Part shown: piece after piece, positions 1 through 8,354 of the stretch
How the letters are laid out: each line of letters starts with the position of its first letter
Position numbering within the stretch: the first letter of the stretch is position 1
Assembly (NCBI RefSeq): GCF_009729095.1
Contig: NZ_VTGX01000002.1
Span: forward strand, 620,001-684,000
Direction of reading: 5' to 3'
Length of the DNA: 64,000 nt
Source: Mycolicibacterium sp. CBMA 247
Lineage (GTDB): Bacteria; Actinomycetota; Actinomycetes; Mycobacteriales; Mycobacteriaceae
Notes under the pieces: model-generated
Databases searched by the model: none
What the model was told of the DNA's origin: nothing
Seen by the model: the letters and a program-made list of their open reading frames with translations, nothing else
Program-made: the position numbers and the translations under genes

Positions 1-161
1 TGCGCGGGACCATCCATCGGCTTCCGCCGCTGGGCAGCGCGGCACTCGTGGTGGTTACGGCCGTCGTCGGATGGTGCCTGCCACTGTTCGGGCTGAGCCT
101 GCTGGCCTTCCTGATCGTGGATGCAGTTGTGGCGATGCGGAAAGGGAAATCAAATGTCTAG
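1..161 (+). CDS. C-terminal end of a membrane protein (probably PepSY-associated TM family), partial
   Basis: The frame is open from base 3 to the TAG at 159-161 and encodes about 52 residues; the start lies outside the window. It is strongly hydrophobic (motifs LVVVTAVVGW and LAFLIVDAVVAM), giving two probable membrane helices and a short basic tail (MRKGKSN). It overlaps the next gene by 8 bases, so the two are probably translated together. In actinobacteria, PCuAC and Dyp peroxidase genes often follow a PepSY-associated membrane protein, and this end would fit one. That family assignment is inferred from context only; the visible fragment carries no diagnostic motif. Confidence 0.6.
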   Translation, partial: RGTIHRLPPLGSAALVVVTAVVGWCLPLFGLSLLAFLIVDAVVAMRKGKSNV

Positions 162-660
162 GGCTGCAGTTGTTCTCGGGGCAATCGTGTTGGCCTTGGT
201 GCCGGGTGTGGCCGGCTGCACCGAAAGCCATCCTGACCAGAAGATGGCCGATACGGTGCAGGTGAGTGAGCAATGGGCCAGTGCGGCTGAGAGCGGGATG
301 ACCGCGGTGTTCGGCACCGTCACCAACACCGGTCATCACGACGCGCGTATCGTTTCGGCGACGTCGCCGGCCGCAGGCATGGTTGAACTTCACGAGGTCG
401 TCAGCGACGGCAGCGGGTCGAAAACCATGCGGCCCAAGGAAGACGGGTTCAGCATTCCGGCCGGCGGTACACATGACCTGGCCCCAGGTGGGGATCACCT
501 GATGCTGATGGACCTCACGGCACCACTGCAACCCGGCGCCGAAGTTCCGGTCACGGTGGTGTTCGAGGACGGGTCGTCACTCCCGGTCACCGCCCAGGTG
601 CGCGATTTCGCCGGCGGCAACGAGAATTATCAGGCCCCGTCCCCGCACGGACATGGCTGA
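154..660 (+). CDS. PCuAC-type copper chaperone lipoprotein
   Basis: 168 residues, starting at the ATG that overlaps the upstream stop. The N-terminus is a lipoprotein signal (hydrophobic stretch, then GVAGC lipobox), so it should be anchored outside the cytoplasmic membrane. The body has the PCuAC/DUF461 pattern: SPAAGMVELHE, then a spaced Met, then GGTHDLAPGGDHLMLMDL, giving the H/M...M...H-x-M copper(I) ligand set. PCuAC proteins carry copper to extracytoplasmic targets such as oxidase CuA centres. The 3' end overlaps the Dyp peroxidase gene by 8 bases, which argues for one operon linking copper handling with a secreted haem enzyme. Confidence 0.88.
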   Translation: MSRAAVVLGAIVLALVPGVAGCTESHPDQKMADTVQVSEQWASAAESGMTAVFGTVTNTGHHDARIVSATSPAAGMVELHEVVSDGSGSKTMRPKEDGFSIPAGGTHDLAPGGDHLMLMDLTAPLQPGAEVPVTVVFEDGSSLPVTAQVRDFAGGNENYQAPSPHGHG

Positions 661-1873
661 CCCGTCCCGCCTGTCGGTCAACCGTCGGCGCCTCTTCACC
701 GGGGGCGCGGCCGCGCTGGCCGCAGGCGCAGTGCTGACCGAATCTGGCGCGGCCCATTCCGCCACCGTGCAAAGGGGTTTCGGTGCCGATGCGGAACCGT
801 TCTACGGACCGCACCAGGGCGGGATAGCCACCGCACCGCAATCGCACGGGCTGTTCGTGGCGTTCGACGTCAAGGCCGGCGGAGGTGTCGGAAAACGGCG
901 CACCGAGCGGGAGACCGTCGCCGCGATCATGCGGTTGTGGACGGCCGACGCGGCCCGGCTGACCCGGGGCGCTCCCGCGTTGGCCGATACCGAACCCGAA
1001 TTGGCCACCCGCCCCGCCAGATTGACCATCACGGTCGGCCTGGGGATCGGGCTGCTCGATCGGATGGGGCCGGCGGGATCCCGGCCGCCATCGGCCCGCG
1101 AGCTGCCGGTGTTCGATGCGGACCGGCTTGAAGACCGCTGGTCCGGCGGCGATCTGCTGCTGCAGATCTGCGCCGACGATCCCGTGACAGTGGCCCACGC
1201 CAACCGGGTGCTGACCAAGAACGTCAGGTCGATGGCCGTGCCCCGCTGGCGGCAGGCCGGGTTCCGCAACGCCCGAGGGGCCGACGCAAGCGGCACCACG
1301 ATGCGCAACCTGATGGGGCAGGTCGACGGCACGGCGAACCTCACCGGCGCCGACTTCGACGATCTGGTCTGGATGTCCGGCCGGGTCCATCCGGGGCTGG
1401 CCGGTGGCACGTTGATGGTCGTCCGGCGCATCGCCATGCACCTGGACACCTGGGACGAGTTGGACCGGCAGAGCAAGGAATTCACCCTGGGCCGCACCTT
1501 GGACAGCGGGGCCCCGCTTACCGGCACCCGCGAGACCGACGAGCCAGATTTCACTGCGGCGCACAGCGGAATTCCGGTGATCCCGCAGAACTCCCACGTC
1601 GCGCTGGCACATCATCGCGGCACCAGGGAACGGTTCCTGCGCCGGCCCTACAACTACGACGATCCGCCGGGGCAAGGCCAGACCTCGAACACCGGATTGA
1701 TCTTCGCCACCTTCCAACGCGATATCGACGAGCAGTTCCTGCCGGTGCAGCGGCGCCTGGCCGAGTTCGACGCCCTGAACCAGTGGACCACCGCCATCGG
1801 GTCAGCGGTGTTCGTGGTGCCCGGTGGCGTGCGGACGCCGGACGACTACCTGGGGCAGGAGTTGGTCGGCTGA
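653..1873 (+). CDS. Tat-exported Dyp-type haem peroxidase
   Basis: 406 residues. The N-terminus has a twin-arginine signal (RRRLF at residues 11-15, then an Ala-rich hydrophobic core ending near AHSA), so the folded haem protein should be exported by Tat. The family hallmark GxxDG is present as GQVDG (about 222-226). The C-terminal half has the expected order, with Arg/Asp-rich segments and RGTRERFLRRPYNYDD. Length and signal resemble EfeB/YcdB-like members. Dyp peroxidases oxidise dyes, phenolics or porphyrins with peroxide; the natural substrate here is unknown. Overlap with the PCuAC gene suggests co-translation. Confidence 0.9.
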   Translation: MADPSRLSVNRRRLFTGGAAALAAGAVLTESGAAHSATVQRGFGADAEPFYGPHQGGIATAPQSHGLFVAFDVKAGGGVGKRRTERETVAAIMRLWTADAARLTRGAPALADTEPELATRPARLTITVGLGIGLLDRMGPAGSRPPSARELPVFDADRLEDRWSGGDLLLQICADDPVTVAHANRVLTKNVRSMAVPRWRQAGFRNARGADASGTTMRNLMGQVDGTANLTGADFDDLVWMSGRVHPGLAGGTLMVVRRIAMHLDTWDELDRQSKEFTLGRTLDSGAPLTGTRETDEPDFTAAHSGIPVIPQNSHVALAHHRGTRERFLRRPYNYDDPPGQGQTSNTGLIFATFQRDIDEQFLPVQRRLAEFDALNQWTTAIGSAVFVVPGGVRTPDDYLGQELVG

Positions 1874-1974
1874 GTTCAGGTCACCGGTGGTCGGTGATGG
1901 CGCGAGAAATGGACCGGCGCTGAGCTGACGGTTGCACCACACGGAGTACAGATTGCTGAACTACGCTCGGGGGT

Positions 1975-2643
1975 ATGACCGATCACGATATAGCCGCGGC
2001 CCGGCGCGAAATTGCCGACGCTCTGCTCAACGCCCTGAACCGGCGCCATGAAGTGCTCGACGTGATTGTGGACGCCGACGATCGCAAGGCTGCGATCGAC
2101 GCGGTTGCCGAACTGCTCGGCACCTCGCATGCCGCGGCCGAAGCCGTCGTGGGGTTGTCGTTCGCGCAGATCACCAAGGATTCGCGGCGCGCGATCGCTG
2201 CCGAACTCGACGATCTGAATACCCAGCTCAGCTTCACGGTGTCCGAGCGTCCGGCGGCCTCGGGCGAATCGCTGGAGTTGCGGGCGTTCAGCGCCGCTGA
2301 CGACCGCGACGTCTTCGTCGCCCGGACCGCTGATGTGGGTGCCTCCGGCGATGGGTCGGGAGCTCCCGCAGCCGACGTCGACGACGAGATTCGCGCGGCA
2401 CTGGCCAGGGTGGACGCCGAAGAGGCCGCCTGGTTCGTGGCGCTGGAGGGCGACCAGAAGGTCGGAATGGTGTTCGGCGAGCTGACCGGCGGTGAGGTCA
2501 ACGTCCGGATCTGGATCCTCCCGGAGTTCCGCAAGCGTGGCTACGGCACCGCCGCCCTGCGTAAGTGTCGCTCGGAGATGGCGACGTACTTCCCTGCCGT
2601 GCCGATGGTGGTGCGGGCGCCGGGGGCCGTGCCCGGCGTGTAA
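1975..2643 (+). CDS. GyrA-like helical domain fused to a GNAT acetyltransferase domain
   Basis: 222 residues. Residues 1-85 resemble the helical segment of DNA gyrase A / topoisomerase IV ParC (pattern RREIADALLNALNRRHEVLDV, then AAEAVVGLSFAQITKD). Residues 98-215 look like a GNAT fold: acidic helix, AAWFVALEGDQKVGMVFGEL, and the acetyl-CoA loop RKRGYG (186-191). The C-terminus is short for GNAT, so a strand may be missing. The ATG lacks a clear Shine-Dalgarno but follows TACGCT (1962-1967), so a leaderless transcript is likely. It converges on the tetR at 2655. Substrate unknown. Confidence 0.65.
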   Translation: MTDHDIAAARREIADALLNALNRRHEVLDVIVDADDRKAAIDAVAELLGTSHAAAEAVVGLSFAQITKDSRRAIAAELDDLNTQLSFTVSERPAASGESLELRAFSAADDRDVFVARTADVGASGDGSGAPAADVDDEIRAALARVDAEEAAWFVALEGDQKVGMVFGELTGGEVNVRIWILPEFRKRGYGTAALRKCRSEMATYFPAVPMVVRAPGAVPGV

Positions 2644-2654
2644 CCGGTCCGGCC

Positions 2655-3248
2655 TCAGCCTGCGGTCTGCGTACGCAAGCTCGCGACGATGATGCGGGCC
2701 ATGGCTTCGGCTCGGTGCCGGGAGTAACTCTGTCCCTCGGACAGGATCGGATAGACCACACCGCCGAGCAGGGCGTCGGCGGCCGCTGACGCAAGGTCGG
2801 CATCGATGTGCTCGGCCAGCAGCCGGTTGCGCACCGAATCGACCAATGGCCGGCTGAAACCTGCACGCAGCCGGGCGGCGGTGTCCTCGTGTTCCAGTGA
2901 GGCCGCCGTCAGGGTGCGCAGCATGGCGTTGCCGCGCTTCGTGGTCAGGGCGGCGGCCAGCGTGCCGGCCCAGGAGGCCAGGTCCGCGGTGACGTCATCG
3001 GTGCTCGGCATCGTGGCCAGGATCTTGTCGGCGTCCTCCAGCAGGACGTCGGCGACCAGTGCGGGCCGGCTCGGCCACCAGCGGTAGATGGTCTGCTTGC
3101 CGACCCCGGCCCGCGCGGCGACGGCCTCGATGCTCAGCCCGTCAAAACCCCGCTCCAGCAGCAGCGCGCGGGTGGCCTCGATGATGGCCACCCGCGACTT
3201 CTCGCTGCGCCGCCGTTGGGGTGCAGCCTCATCGGTAGAGGGGATCAT
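2655..3248 (-). CDS. TetR-family transcriptional regulator
   Basis: 197 residues. The N-terminal TetR helix-turn-helix is clear ([20 protein letters not shown], then [11 protein letters not shown]); the ligand-binding half is of the type with a [14 protein letters not shown] linker. It is divergent from the epimerase/acyl-CoA operon starting at 3369. A perfect inverted repeat lies between them at 3318-3336, so it probably represses itself and that operon. The ligand may be an intermediate of the operon's acyl-CoA pathway; that is inference. Confidence 0.85.
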   Translation of the reverse strand: MIPSTDEAAPQRRRSEKSRVAIIEATRALLLERGFDGLSIEAVAARAGVGKQTIYRWWPSRPALVADVLLEDADKILATMPSTDDVTADLASWAGTLAAALTTKRGNAMLRTLTAASLEHEDTAARLRAGFSRPLVDSVRNRLLAEHIDADLASAAADALLGGVVYPILSEGQSYSRHRAEAMARIIVASLRTQTAG

Positions 3249-3317
3249 CGGTACGTCCTCGTTGGTCCTTTGCAGGGATCTTTACACGGCAAGCCGCCCC
3301 CCGTAGTCTCCCACAAG

Positions 3318-3336
3318 ACGAGACGTAGCGTCTCGT
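3318..3336. promoter_or_regulatory. Inverted-repeat operator for the divergent TetR
   Basis: Perfect arms ACGAGACG and CGTCTCGT separated by TAG, lying 70 bases upstream of the tetR start and 32 bases upstream of the epimerase start. Size and position are typical of a TetR dimer site controlling both directions. Confidence 0.7.
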
Positions 3337-3368
3337 GATTACGGGATGAACGACGGACGCAAGGGCGC

Positions 3369-4376
3369 ATGGCAACAAAGAAACTGGTCATCGGGGCCAG
3401 CGGTTTTCTCGGTTCGCATGTCGCCAGGCGGCTGGTCGAGCGTGGCGAGGATGTTCGGGTGCTCATCCGCAGCACCAGTTCCACCCTCGGGATCGACGAC
3501 CTCGACGTGGAGCGGGTCTACGGCGACATCTTCGACCCGGAGTCAGTGCGCGCCGCGATGGACGGCTGCGATGTGGTGTATTACTGCGTCGTCGACACCA
3601 GGGCCTGGCTGAGTGACCCGGCCCCGCTGTGGAAGACCAATATCGAAGGGCTGCAAGAGGTCCTGGATGTCGCGGTCGAGGCGGGTCTGAGCAAGTTCGT
3701 CTTCACCAGCTCGATCGCCACCATCGGTATCGCCGAATCCGGCTGTGCCACCGAGGAACTGCGGCACAACTGGCTCGACGTGGGCGGCGACTACGTACAC
3801 ACCAGGGTGCTCGCCGAGCAGATCGTGCTGCGCTATGCCCGCGAGCACGGACTGCCGGCGGTCGCGATGTGTGTCTCCAACACCTACGGCCCGGGTGACT
3901 GGCTTCCCACGCCACACGGCGGTCTGGTCGCCGCCGCGGTCCGCGGCAGGATGCCGTTCTACGTCAAGGGAGCCGCAGCCGAGAGCGTCGGCATCGCGGA
4001 TGCCGCCGAGGCGCTGGTCCTGGCCGGTGAGCGGGGCCGGATCGGCGAGCGCTACATCGTGTCCGAACGCTTCATGACGGCCCAGGAGATATACCAAACC
4101 GCCTGTGCGGCTGTCGATGTCGAACCTCCCCGGCGCGGGGTTCCGATTCGGCTCCTGGCAGCTGCAGGCGCGGTCGTCGATCCAGTGGCACGCCTGCGCA
4201 AGAAGGAGAACCAGCTCAGCCCGCTGACCGTCCGACTGATGCACCTGATGTCGCCGATGGATCACGGCAAGGCGATGCGCGAACTCGGCTGGCAACCGAG
4301 GCCGACGACGGAGTCCATTGCCGAAGGCGCACGGTTCTTCGTATCAAGTCTCTTCGCATCAAGGCGGCGCGCATGA
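3369..4376 (+). CDS. NAD-dependent epimerase/dehydratase (extended SDR)
   Basis: 335 residues. The Rossmann motif GASGFLGSH begins at about residue 9, and the catalytic Ser lies in FTSSIATIG. The usual YxxxK appears as YVHTR, with Arg in place of the catalytic Lys, which may alter or abolish classic SDR chemistry. It resembles 3-beta-hydroxysteroid-dehydrogenase/dihydroflavonol-reductase-like extended SDRs. It is the first gene of a four-gene operon: its stop overlaps the acyl-CoA dehydrogenase start as ATGA (4373-4376). The start follows AAGGG; an upstream in-frame ATG is absent. Acyl-CoA partners suggest a steroid- or isoprenoid-like substrate. Confidence 0.8.
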   Translation: MATKKLVIGASGFLGSHVARRLVERGEDVRVLIRSTSSTLGIDDLDVERVYGDIFDPESVRAAMDGCDVVYYCVVDTRAWLSDPAPLWKTNIEGLQEVLDVAVEAGLSKFVFTSSIATIGIAESGCATEELRHNWLDVGGDYVHTRVLAEQIVLRYAREHGLPAVAMCVSNTYGPGDWLPTPHGGLVAAAVRGRMPFYVKGAAAESVGIADAAEALVLAGERGRIGERYIVSERFMTAQEIYQTACAAVDVEPPRRGVPIRLLAAAGAVVDPVARLRKKENQLSPLTVRLMHLMSPMDHGKAMRELGWQPRPTTESIAEGARFFVSSLFASRRRA

Positions 4377-6652
4377 CCTCAACCCACATATCCATCGCCC
4401 TCACCCCCGAACAGCAGCAGTTGAGCGAGGCCGTCGAGCAGTTCGCGGCCCGGCACGCACCGATTGATGTGACCCGGGCCGGGCTGGACGACCTGGCCGA
4501 TGGTCGGTTGCCATCGTGGTGGGCTGCGCTGGTGGACAACGGGTTTCATGCCGTGCACCTACCGGAGGCGGTGGGCGGACAGGGCGGCGGGCTGGAAGAC
4601 ATGGCCTGTGTGCTGGAGGCCGCGGGATCGGCGCTGCTGCCGGGTCCATTGCTCATCACGGCGATCGCCGGGGCTGCGGTCGCAGACCTGGAGCAGTGCC
4701 CAGCCGCCCAGACGCTGCTCAAGGAGATCGCCGCCGGTGCCACGGCCGTCGTGGTGGCCGGCGAGCATTCCGACTTCGGTGGCCGCCGTGACGGTGACGG
4801 CTGGCGGCTCACCGGTTCGTCGGGCCTGACCCCGGGCATCTGCTCGGCCCAGCGCGTCGTGGTGCCCTTCGCTGACGAGACCGGCGCCCTCCTCTGGGCG
4901 GTGCTGGATCCGACTGCGGCTGACCTGACCGGGGCCGACGTCGACTCGCGTCGCGGCACCGACCTGACCACCGATCTGGGCATCCTGCATCTGCACGATC
5001 ATCAGGTGCCCGCCTCTGCGGTCCTGCTCGGCCTGGACGCCGACCGGGTCGCCGGTCTGACCGTCGCGTTCACCGCATCGGCGGCCGCGGGCATCACCCA
5101 GTGGTGCGTGGACACCGTCACCGAGCATCTGCGTACCCGCGAGCAGTTCGGCAAGCCGATCGGGACGTTCCAGGCGTTGCAGCACAAGGCGGCAATGCTG
5201 CTGGTGAACAGCGCGCTGGCGACCGCGGCGGCGTGGGACGCGGTGCGGACGCTCAACGGATCCACGGATACCGATCAGCATCGGCTGACGGCCTGTTCGG
5301 CTGCGGTGATGGCAGTCATGCCGGTTCCCGGCCTGGTGCTCGAGGCGCTCACGATGCTCGGGGCGATCGGCTTCACCTGGGAACACGACCTGCATCTCTA
5401 CTGGCGCCGGGCCACCAGCCTGGCCGCCTCGATCGGTCCGGTGTCGCGGTGGACCCGTGCACTCGGTGAACTGTCGGCCACCGCCACCCGCGATGTGACG
5501 GTGCACCTCGGTGAGTCCGATGCCGGCTTCCGGGCCCGGGTCGGTGAAGTACTCGACCGCGCGCTCACCTTGTCCGACAACGATTTCGGACGTCAGGGTG
5601 ACCATCCGGAGTTCGCCATCGGCGCGCGGCGTGAGTTGCTGGCCGATGCGGGACTGATCGCTCCGCACTGGCCCGCGCCGTGGGGATGCGACGCCAGCGT
5701 GCGCCAACAGCTCATCGTGGATGAGGAGTTCGGCAAACGCACCGGCCTGGTGCGGCCGTCGGTCGGTATCGCCGAGTGGATTCTGCCGAGCCTCATCGCG
5801 GCCGGATCTCCGGAACTGCAACAACGTTTCGTGCCGACCACGCTGCGCGGGGACTTGTCCTGGTGCCAGCTGTTCAGTGAGCCGGGCGCGGGCTCCGACC
5901 TGGCCTCCCTGAGCACCAGGGCGGTACGGGTCGAGGGCGGTTGGCGCATCAACGGGCACAAGATCTGGACCTCGCTGGCACACCGGGCCGATTTCGGTGC
6001 GCTGCTGGCCCGGACCGATCCGGATGCCCCCAAGCACCGTGGTATCGGCTACTTCATCCTCGATATGCGTTCACCGGGAGTCGAATTCCGGCAGATCACC
6101 CAGTCCAGCGGGCGGGCCGAGTTCAACGAGGTGTTCCTCACCGACGTGTTCGTGCCCGACGACATGCTGCTCGGTGACCCGGCTTCGGGTTGGCAGTCGG
6201 CCATCAGCACCATGGCCCACGAGCGGGTCGCGATCAGCGGCTACGTCAACATCGACCGGATGGGGGCGCTGCGCGAACTCGTTGCGGATCCGAATTTGCT
6301 CCTCACGTGCGCGGCGAGCCCCGATCCCGATCCGGTGCTGCACGCCATCGGCGAGATCGACGCCTACACCAACGCACTCAAGGCGCTGGGGGTACGTGAG
6401 ACGCTGCGCCTGCTCGACGGGCAGGCCCCCGGGCCGGCGTCGAGCATCGCCAAGGTGGCCACCAACGTGATGTTGCGCCGGGCGGCCGAACTGACCCTCG
6501 GCCTCACCGGACCGCTCGCCCTGGAACAGGACAGCCGGCCCGCCGTGGTGGCGCCCTACCTGGACCTTCCCGCCGAGCTGATCGGCGGCGGCACCACCGA
6601 GATCCAGCTCAACATCATTGCCCAGTTGATCCTGGGACTACCCCGTAAGTGA
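4373..6652 (+). CDS. Fused two-domain acyl-CoA dehydrogenase (FadE34-like)
   Basis: 759 residues, two complete acyl-CoA dehydrogenase modules in one chain (about 1-385 and 390-759). The first carries the helical motif REQFGKPIGTFQALQHKAA. The second has CQLFSEPGAGSDLASL (FAD/substrate loop), INGHKIWTSLAHRADF, and the C-terminal GGGTTEIQLN containing the probable catalytic Glu. Fused ACADs of this size resemble M. tuberculosis FadE34, which dehydrogenates a steroid C24 side-chain CoA ester. Together with the thiolase-like and DUF35 genes downstream this points to shortening of a branched or cyclic side chain. The exact substrate cannot be read from sequence. Confidence 0.88.
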   Translation: MTSTHISIALTPEQQQLSEAVEQFAARHAPIDVTRAGLDDLADGRLPSWWAALVDNGFHAVHLPEAVGGQGGGLEDMACVLEAAGSALLPGPLLITAIAGAAVADLEQCPAAQTLLKEIAAGATAVVVAGEHSDFGGRRDGDGWRLTGSSGLTPGICSAQRVVVPFADETGALLWAVLDPTAADLTGADVDSRRGTDLTTDLGILHLHDHQVPASAVLLGLDADRVAGLTVAFTASAAAGITQWCVDTVTEHLRTREQFGKPIGTFQALQHKAAMLLVNSALATAAAWDAVRTLNGSTDTDQHRLTACSAAVMAVMPVPGLVLEALTMLGAIGFTWEHDLHLYWRRATSLAASIGPVSRWTRALGELSATATRDVTVHLGESDAGFRARVGEVLDRALTLSDNDFGRQGDHPEFAIGARRELLADAGLIAPHWPAPWGCDASVRQQLIVDEEFGKRTGLVRPSVGIAEWILPSLIAAGSPELQQRFVPTTLRGDLSWCQLFSEPGAGSDLASLSTRAVRVEGGWRINGHKIWTSLAHRADFGALLARTDPDAPKHRGIGYFILDMRSPGVEFRQITQSSGRAEFNEVFLTDVFVPDDMLLGDPASGWQSAISTMAHERVAISGYVNIDRMGALRELVADPNLLLTCAASPDPDPVLHAIGEIDAYTNALKALGVRETLRLLDGQAPGPASSIAKVATNVMLRRAAELTLGLTGPLALEQDSRPAVVAPYLDLPAELIGGGTTEIQLNIIAQLILGLPRK

Positions 6653-6661
6653 GGAGTGAGT

Positions 6662-7882
6662 ATGGGACCACGTAGGGGACTACGGGGCGAGGCCGCGATC
6701 GTCGGCTACGTCGAGCTGCCGCCGGAACGCATGAGCAAGGCTGCGCCGGCTCCGTTTACCTTGGAACAGTGGGCGCTGCTGGCGGCGGCGGCGTTGGAGG
6801 ACGCCGGCCTGTCAGCCGAGCACGTCGACGGCATCGTCACCTCGCACCTCGGCGAGTCGGAGATCTTCGTACCGTCCACCGTCGCCGAATATCTGGGCGT
6901 GCGAGCGAACTTCGCGGAGTTGATCGATCTTGGCGGGGCCAGCGCCGCGGGCATGGTGTGGCGGGCAGCGGCCGCGATCGAACTCGGCCTGTGCGACGTG
7001 GTGCTGTGCGCACTGCCCGCGCGTTACATCACCCCGGCCTCCGAGCTGAAACCGAAGGCGCTGACCGACGCGGTGTTCTTCGGCTCGTCCAGTAACCAAT
7101 TCGGCTCACCACAGGCCGAATTCGAGATTCCCTACGGCAACCTCGGCCAGAACGGCCCGTACGGGCAGGTGGCGCAGCGTTATGCCTACGAGTACGGCTA
7201 CGACGAGCGGGCAATGGCCAAGATCGTGGTGGATCAGCGGGTCAACGCCAACCACACCGACGGCGCCATCTGGAAAGACACCCCGCTGAGCATCGAGGAT
7301 GTGCTGGCCAGCCCGGTGATCGCCGATCCCCTGCACATGCTGGAGATCGTGATGCCGTGCGTCGGTGGGGCCGCGGTGGTCGTGGCCAGCGCCGAGGTCG
7401 CCGCCCGCGCCCGCAACCGGCCGGTGTGGGTCAAGGGTTTTGGCGAGCACGTGCCGTTCAAGACACCCACCTACGCCGAGGATCTGCTGGACACGCCGAT
7501 CCGGAAGGCGGCGGACACCGCATTCGGGATGACCGGGCTGACCCGCGATCAAATGGACATGGTGTCGATCTATGACTGCTACACGATCACGGTGCTGCTC
7601 AGCCTGGAGGACGCCGGGTTCTGTGAGAAGGGCAAGGGCATGTCCTTCGTGTCCGATCACGACCTGACGTTCCGTGGAGATTTCCCACTCAACACCGCAG
7701 GCGGCCAACTCGGTTTCGGCCAGGCCGGATTGGCCGGTGGCATGCACCATGTTTGCGACGCCGCCCGCCAGATCATGGGCCGGGCCGGGGCCGCCCAAGT
7801 GGCAAACTGCAACCGCGCATTTGTGTCCGGAAACGGCGGCATCCTGTCTGAGCAAACCACCCTCATCCTGGAAGGCGATTGA
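6662..7882 (+). CDS. Thiolase-like lipid-transfer protein (Ltp/SCP2 thiolase family), cysteine-poor active site
   Basis: 406 residues from the ATG at 6662, preceded by GAGGAG at 6651-6656; a GTG at 6656 is the less likely start. The fold motifs of the SCP2-thiolase/Ltp family are visible: EAAIVGYVELPPER at the N-terminus, DMVSIYDCYTITVLLSLEDAG and the Gly-rich C-terminus. The nucleophilic Cys loop reads GGASAAG and the C-terminal Cys-Gly motif reads GNGG, so the standard Claisen cysteines are absent. Ltp2, which works with a DUF35 partner as a retro-aldolase in steroid side-chain cleavage, also lacks them. The next gene is a DUF35 protein, so an aldolase role is reasonable but unproven. Confidence 0.78.
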   Translation: MGPRRGLRGEAAIVGYVELPPERMSKAAPAPFTLEQWALLAAAALEDAGLSAEHVDGIVTSHLGESEIFVPSTVAEYLGVRANFAELIDLGGASAAGMVWRAAAAIELGLCDVVLCALPARYITPASELKPKALTDAVFFGSSSNQFGSPQAEFEIPYGNLGQNGPYGQVAQRYAYEYGYDERAMAKIVVDQRVNANHTDGAIWKDTPLSIEDVLASPVIADPLHMLEIVMPCVGGAAVVVASAEVAARARNRPVWVKGFGEHVPFKTPTYAEDLLDTPIRKAADTAFGMTGLTRDQMDMVSIYDCYTITVLLSLEDAGFCEKGKGMSFVSDHDLTFRGDFPLNTAGGQLGFGQAGLAGGMHHVCDAARQIMGRAGAAQVANCNRAFVSGNGGILSEQTTLILEGD

Positions 7883-7887
7883 GACCG

Positions 7888-8310
7888 ATGACCGGATTCG
7901 CCCGGCCCATGCCGGTGAAAACCCCTACCAGTACACCATTTTGGGATGCGCTGGCGCAGCATCGCATCGTCATCCAGTACTCACCGTCGACGCAGGCCTA
8001 CGTGTTCTATCCGCGGGTTCTGGCACCCCGCACGCTGGCCGATGACCTCCAGTGGCGGGAGATCTCTGGGATGGGCACGCTGTATTCGTTCACCGTGGCC
8101 CGCCGCCCGGTCGGCCCACACTTCGCCGATGCGGTTCCGCAAATGTTGGCGGTCGTAGAATGGGATGAGGGTCCGCGGTTTTCCACTGAAATCGTTGACG
8201 TGGCACCCGATGAGCTCAGTGTCGGGATGCGGGTCAAGCCCGTTTTCTGCGATTACCCGGACGCCTTTGCCGGGGCAGGTGTGACGATGCTGCGCTATAC
8301 GCGGGTTTGA
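7888..8310 (+). CDS. DUF35 OB-fold acyl-CoA-associated protein without zinc-ribbon cysteines
   Basis: 140 residues from the ATG at 7888. The order is N-terminal helix (TPFWDALAQHRIVIQYS), a segment where a rubredoxin-like zinc ribbon normally lies, then an OB fold (GTLYSFTVARRP, PQMLAVVEWDEGPRF, GMRVKPVFCDY). In DUF35 proteins the ribbon has two Cys pairs; here that region (SPSTQAYVFYPRVLAPRT) has none, so zinc binding is probably lost. DUF35 proteins form complexes with thiolase-like enzymes (as with Ltp2) or hydratases. It follows the thiolase gene by 5 bases and is probably its obligate partner. Confidence 0.8.
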   Translation: MTGFARPMPVKTPTSTPFWDALAQHRIVIQYSPSTQAYVFYPRVLAPRTLADDLQWREISGMGTLYSFTVARRPVGPHFADAVPQMLAVVEWDEGPRFSTEIVDVAPDELSVGMRVKPVFCDYPDAFAGAGVTMLRYTRV

Positions 8311-8354
8311 TCACATCACTTGGCAGGATGCTCACAGGAGAGGAGTATGGAGTC

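Noticed and set aside
587..1717. Long minus-strand open frame opposite the Dyp peroxidase
   Set aside because: Low-complexity Arg/Gly/Pro product typical of antisense frames in high-GC DNA; the plus strand holds a clear enzyme.
4559..6037. 492-codon minus-strand frame opposite the fused acyl-CoA dehydrogenase
   Set aside because: No recognisable fold, rich in His/Gln/Arg/Gly, and fully inside a well-supported gene.
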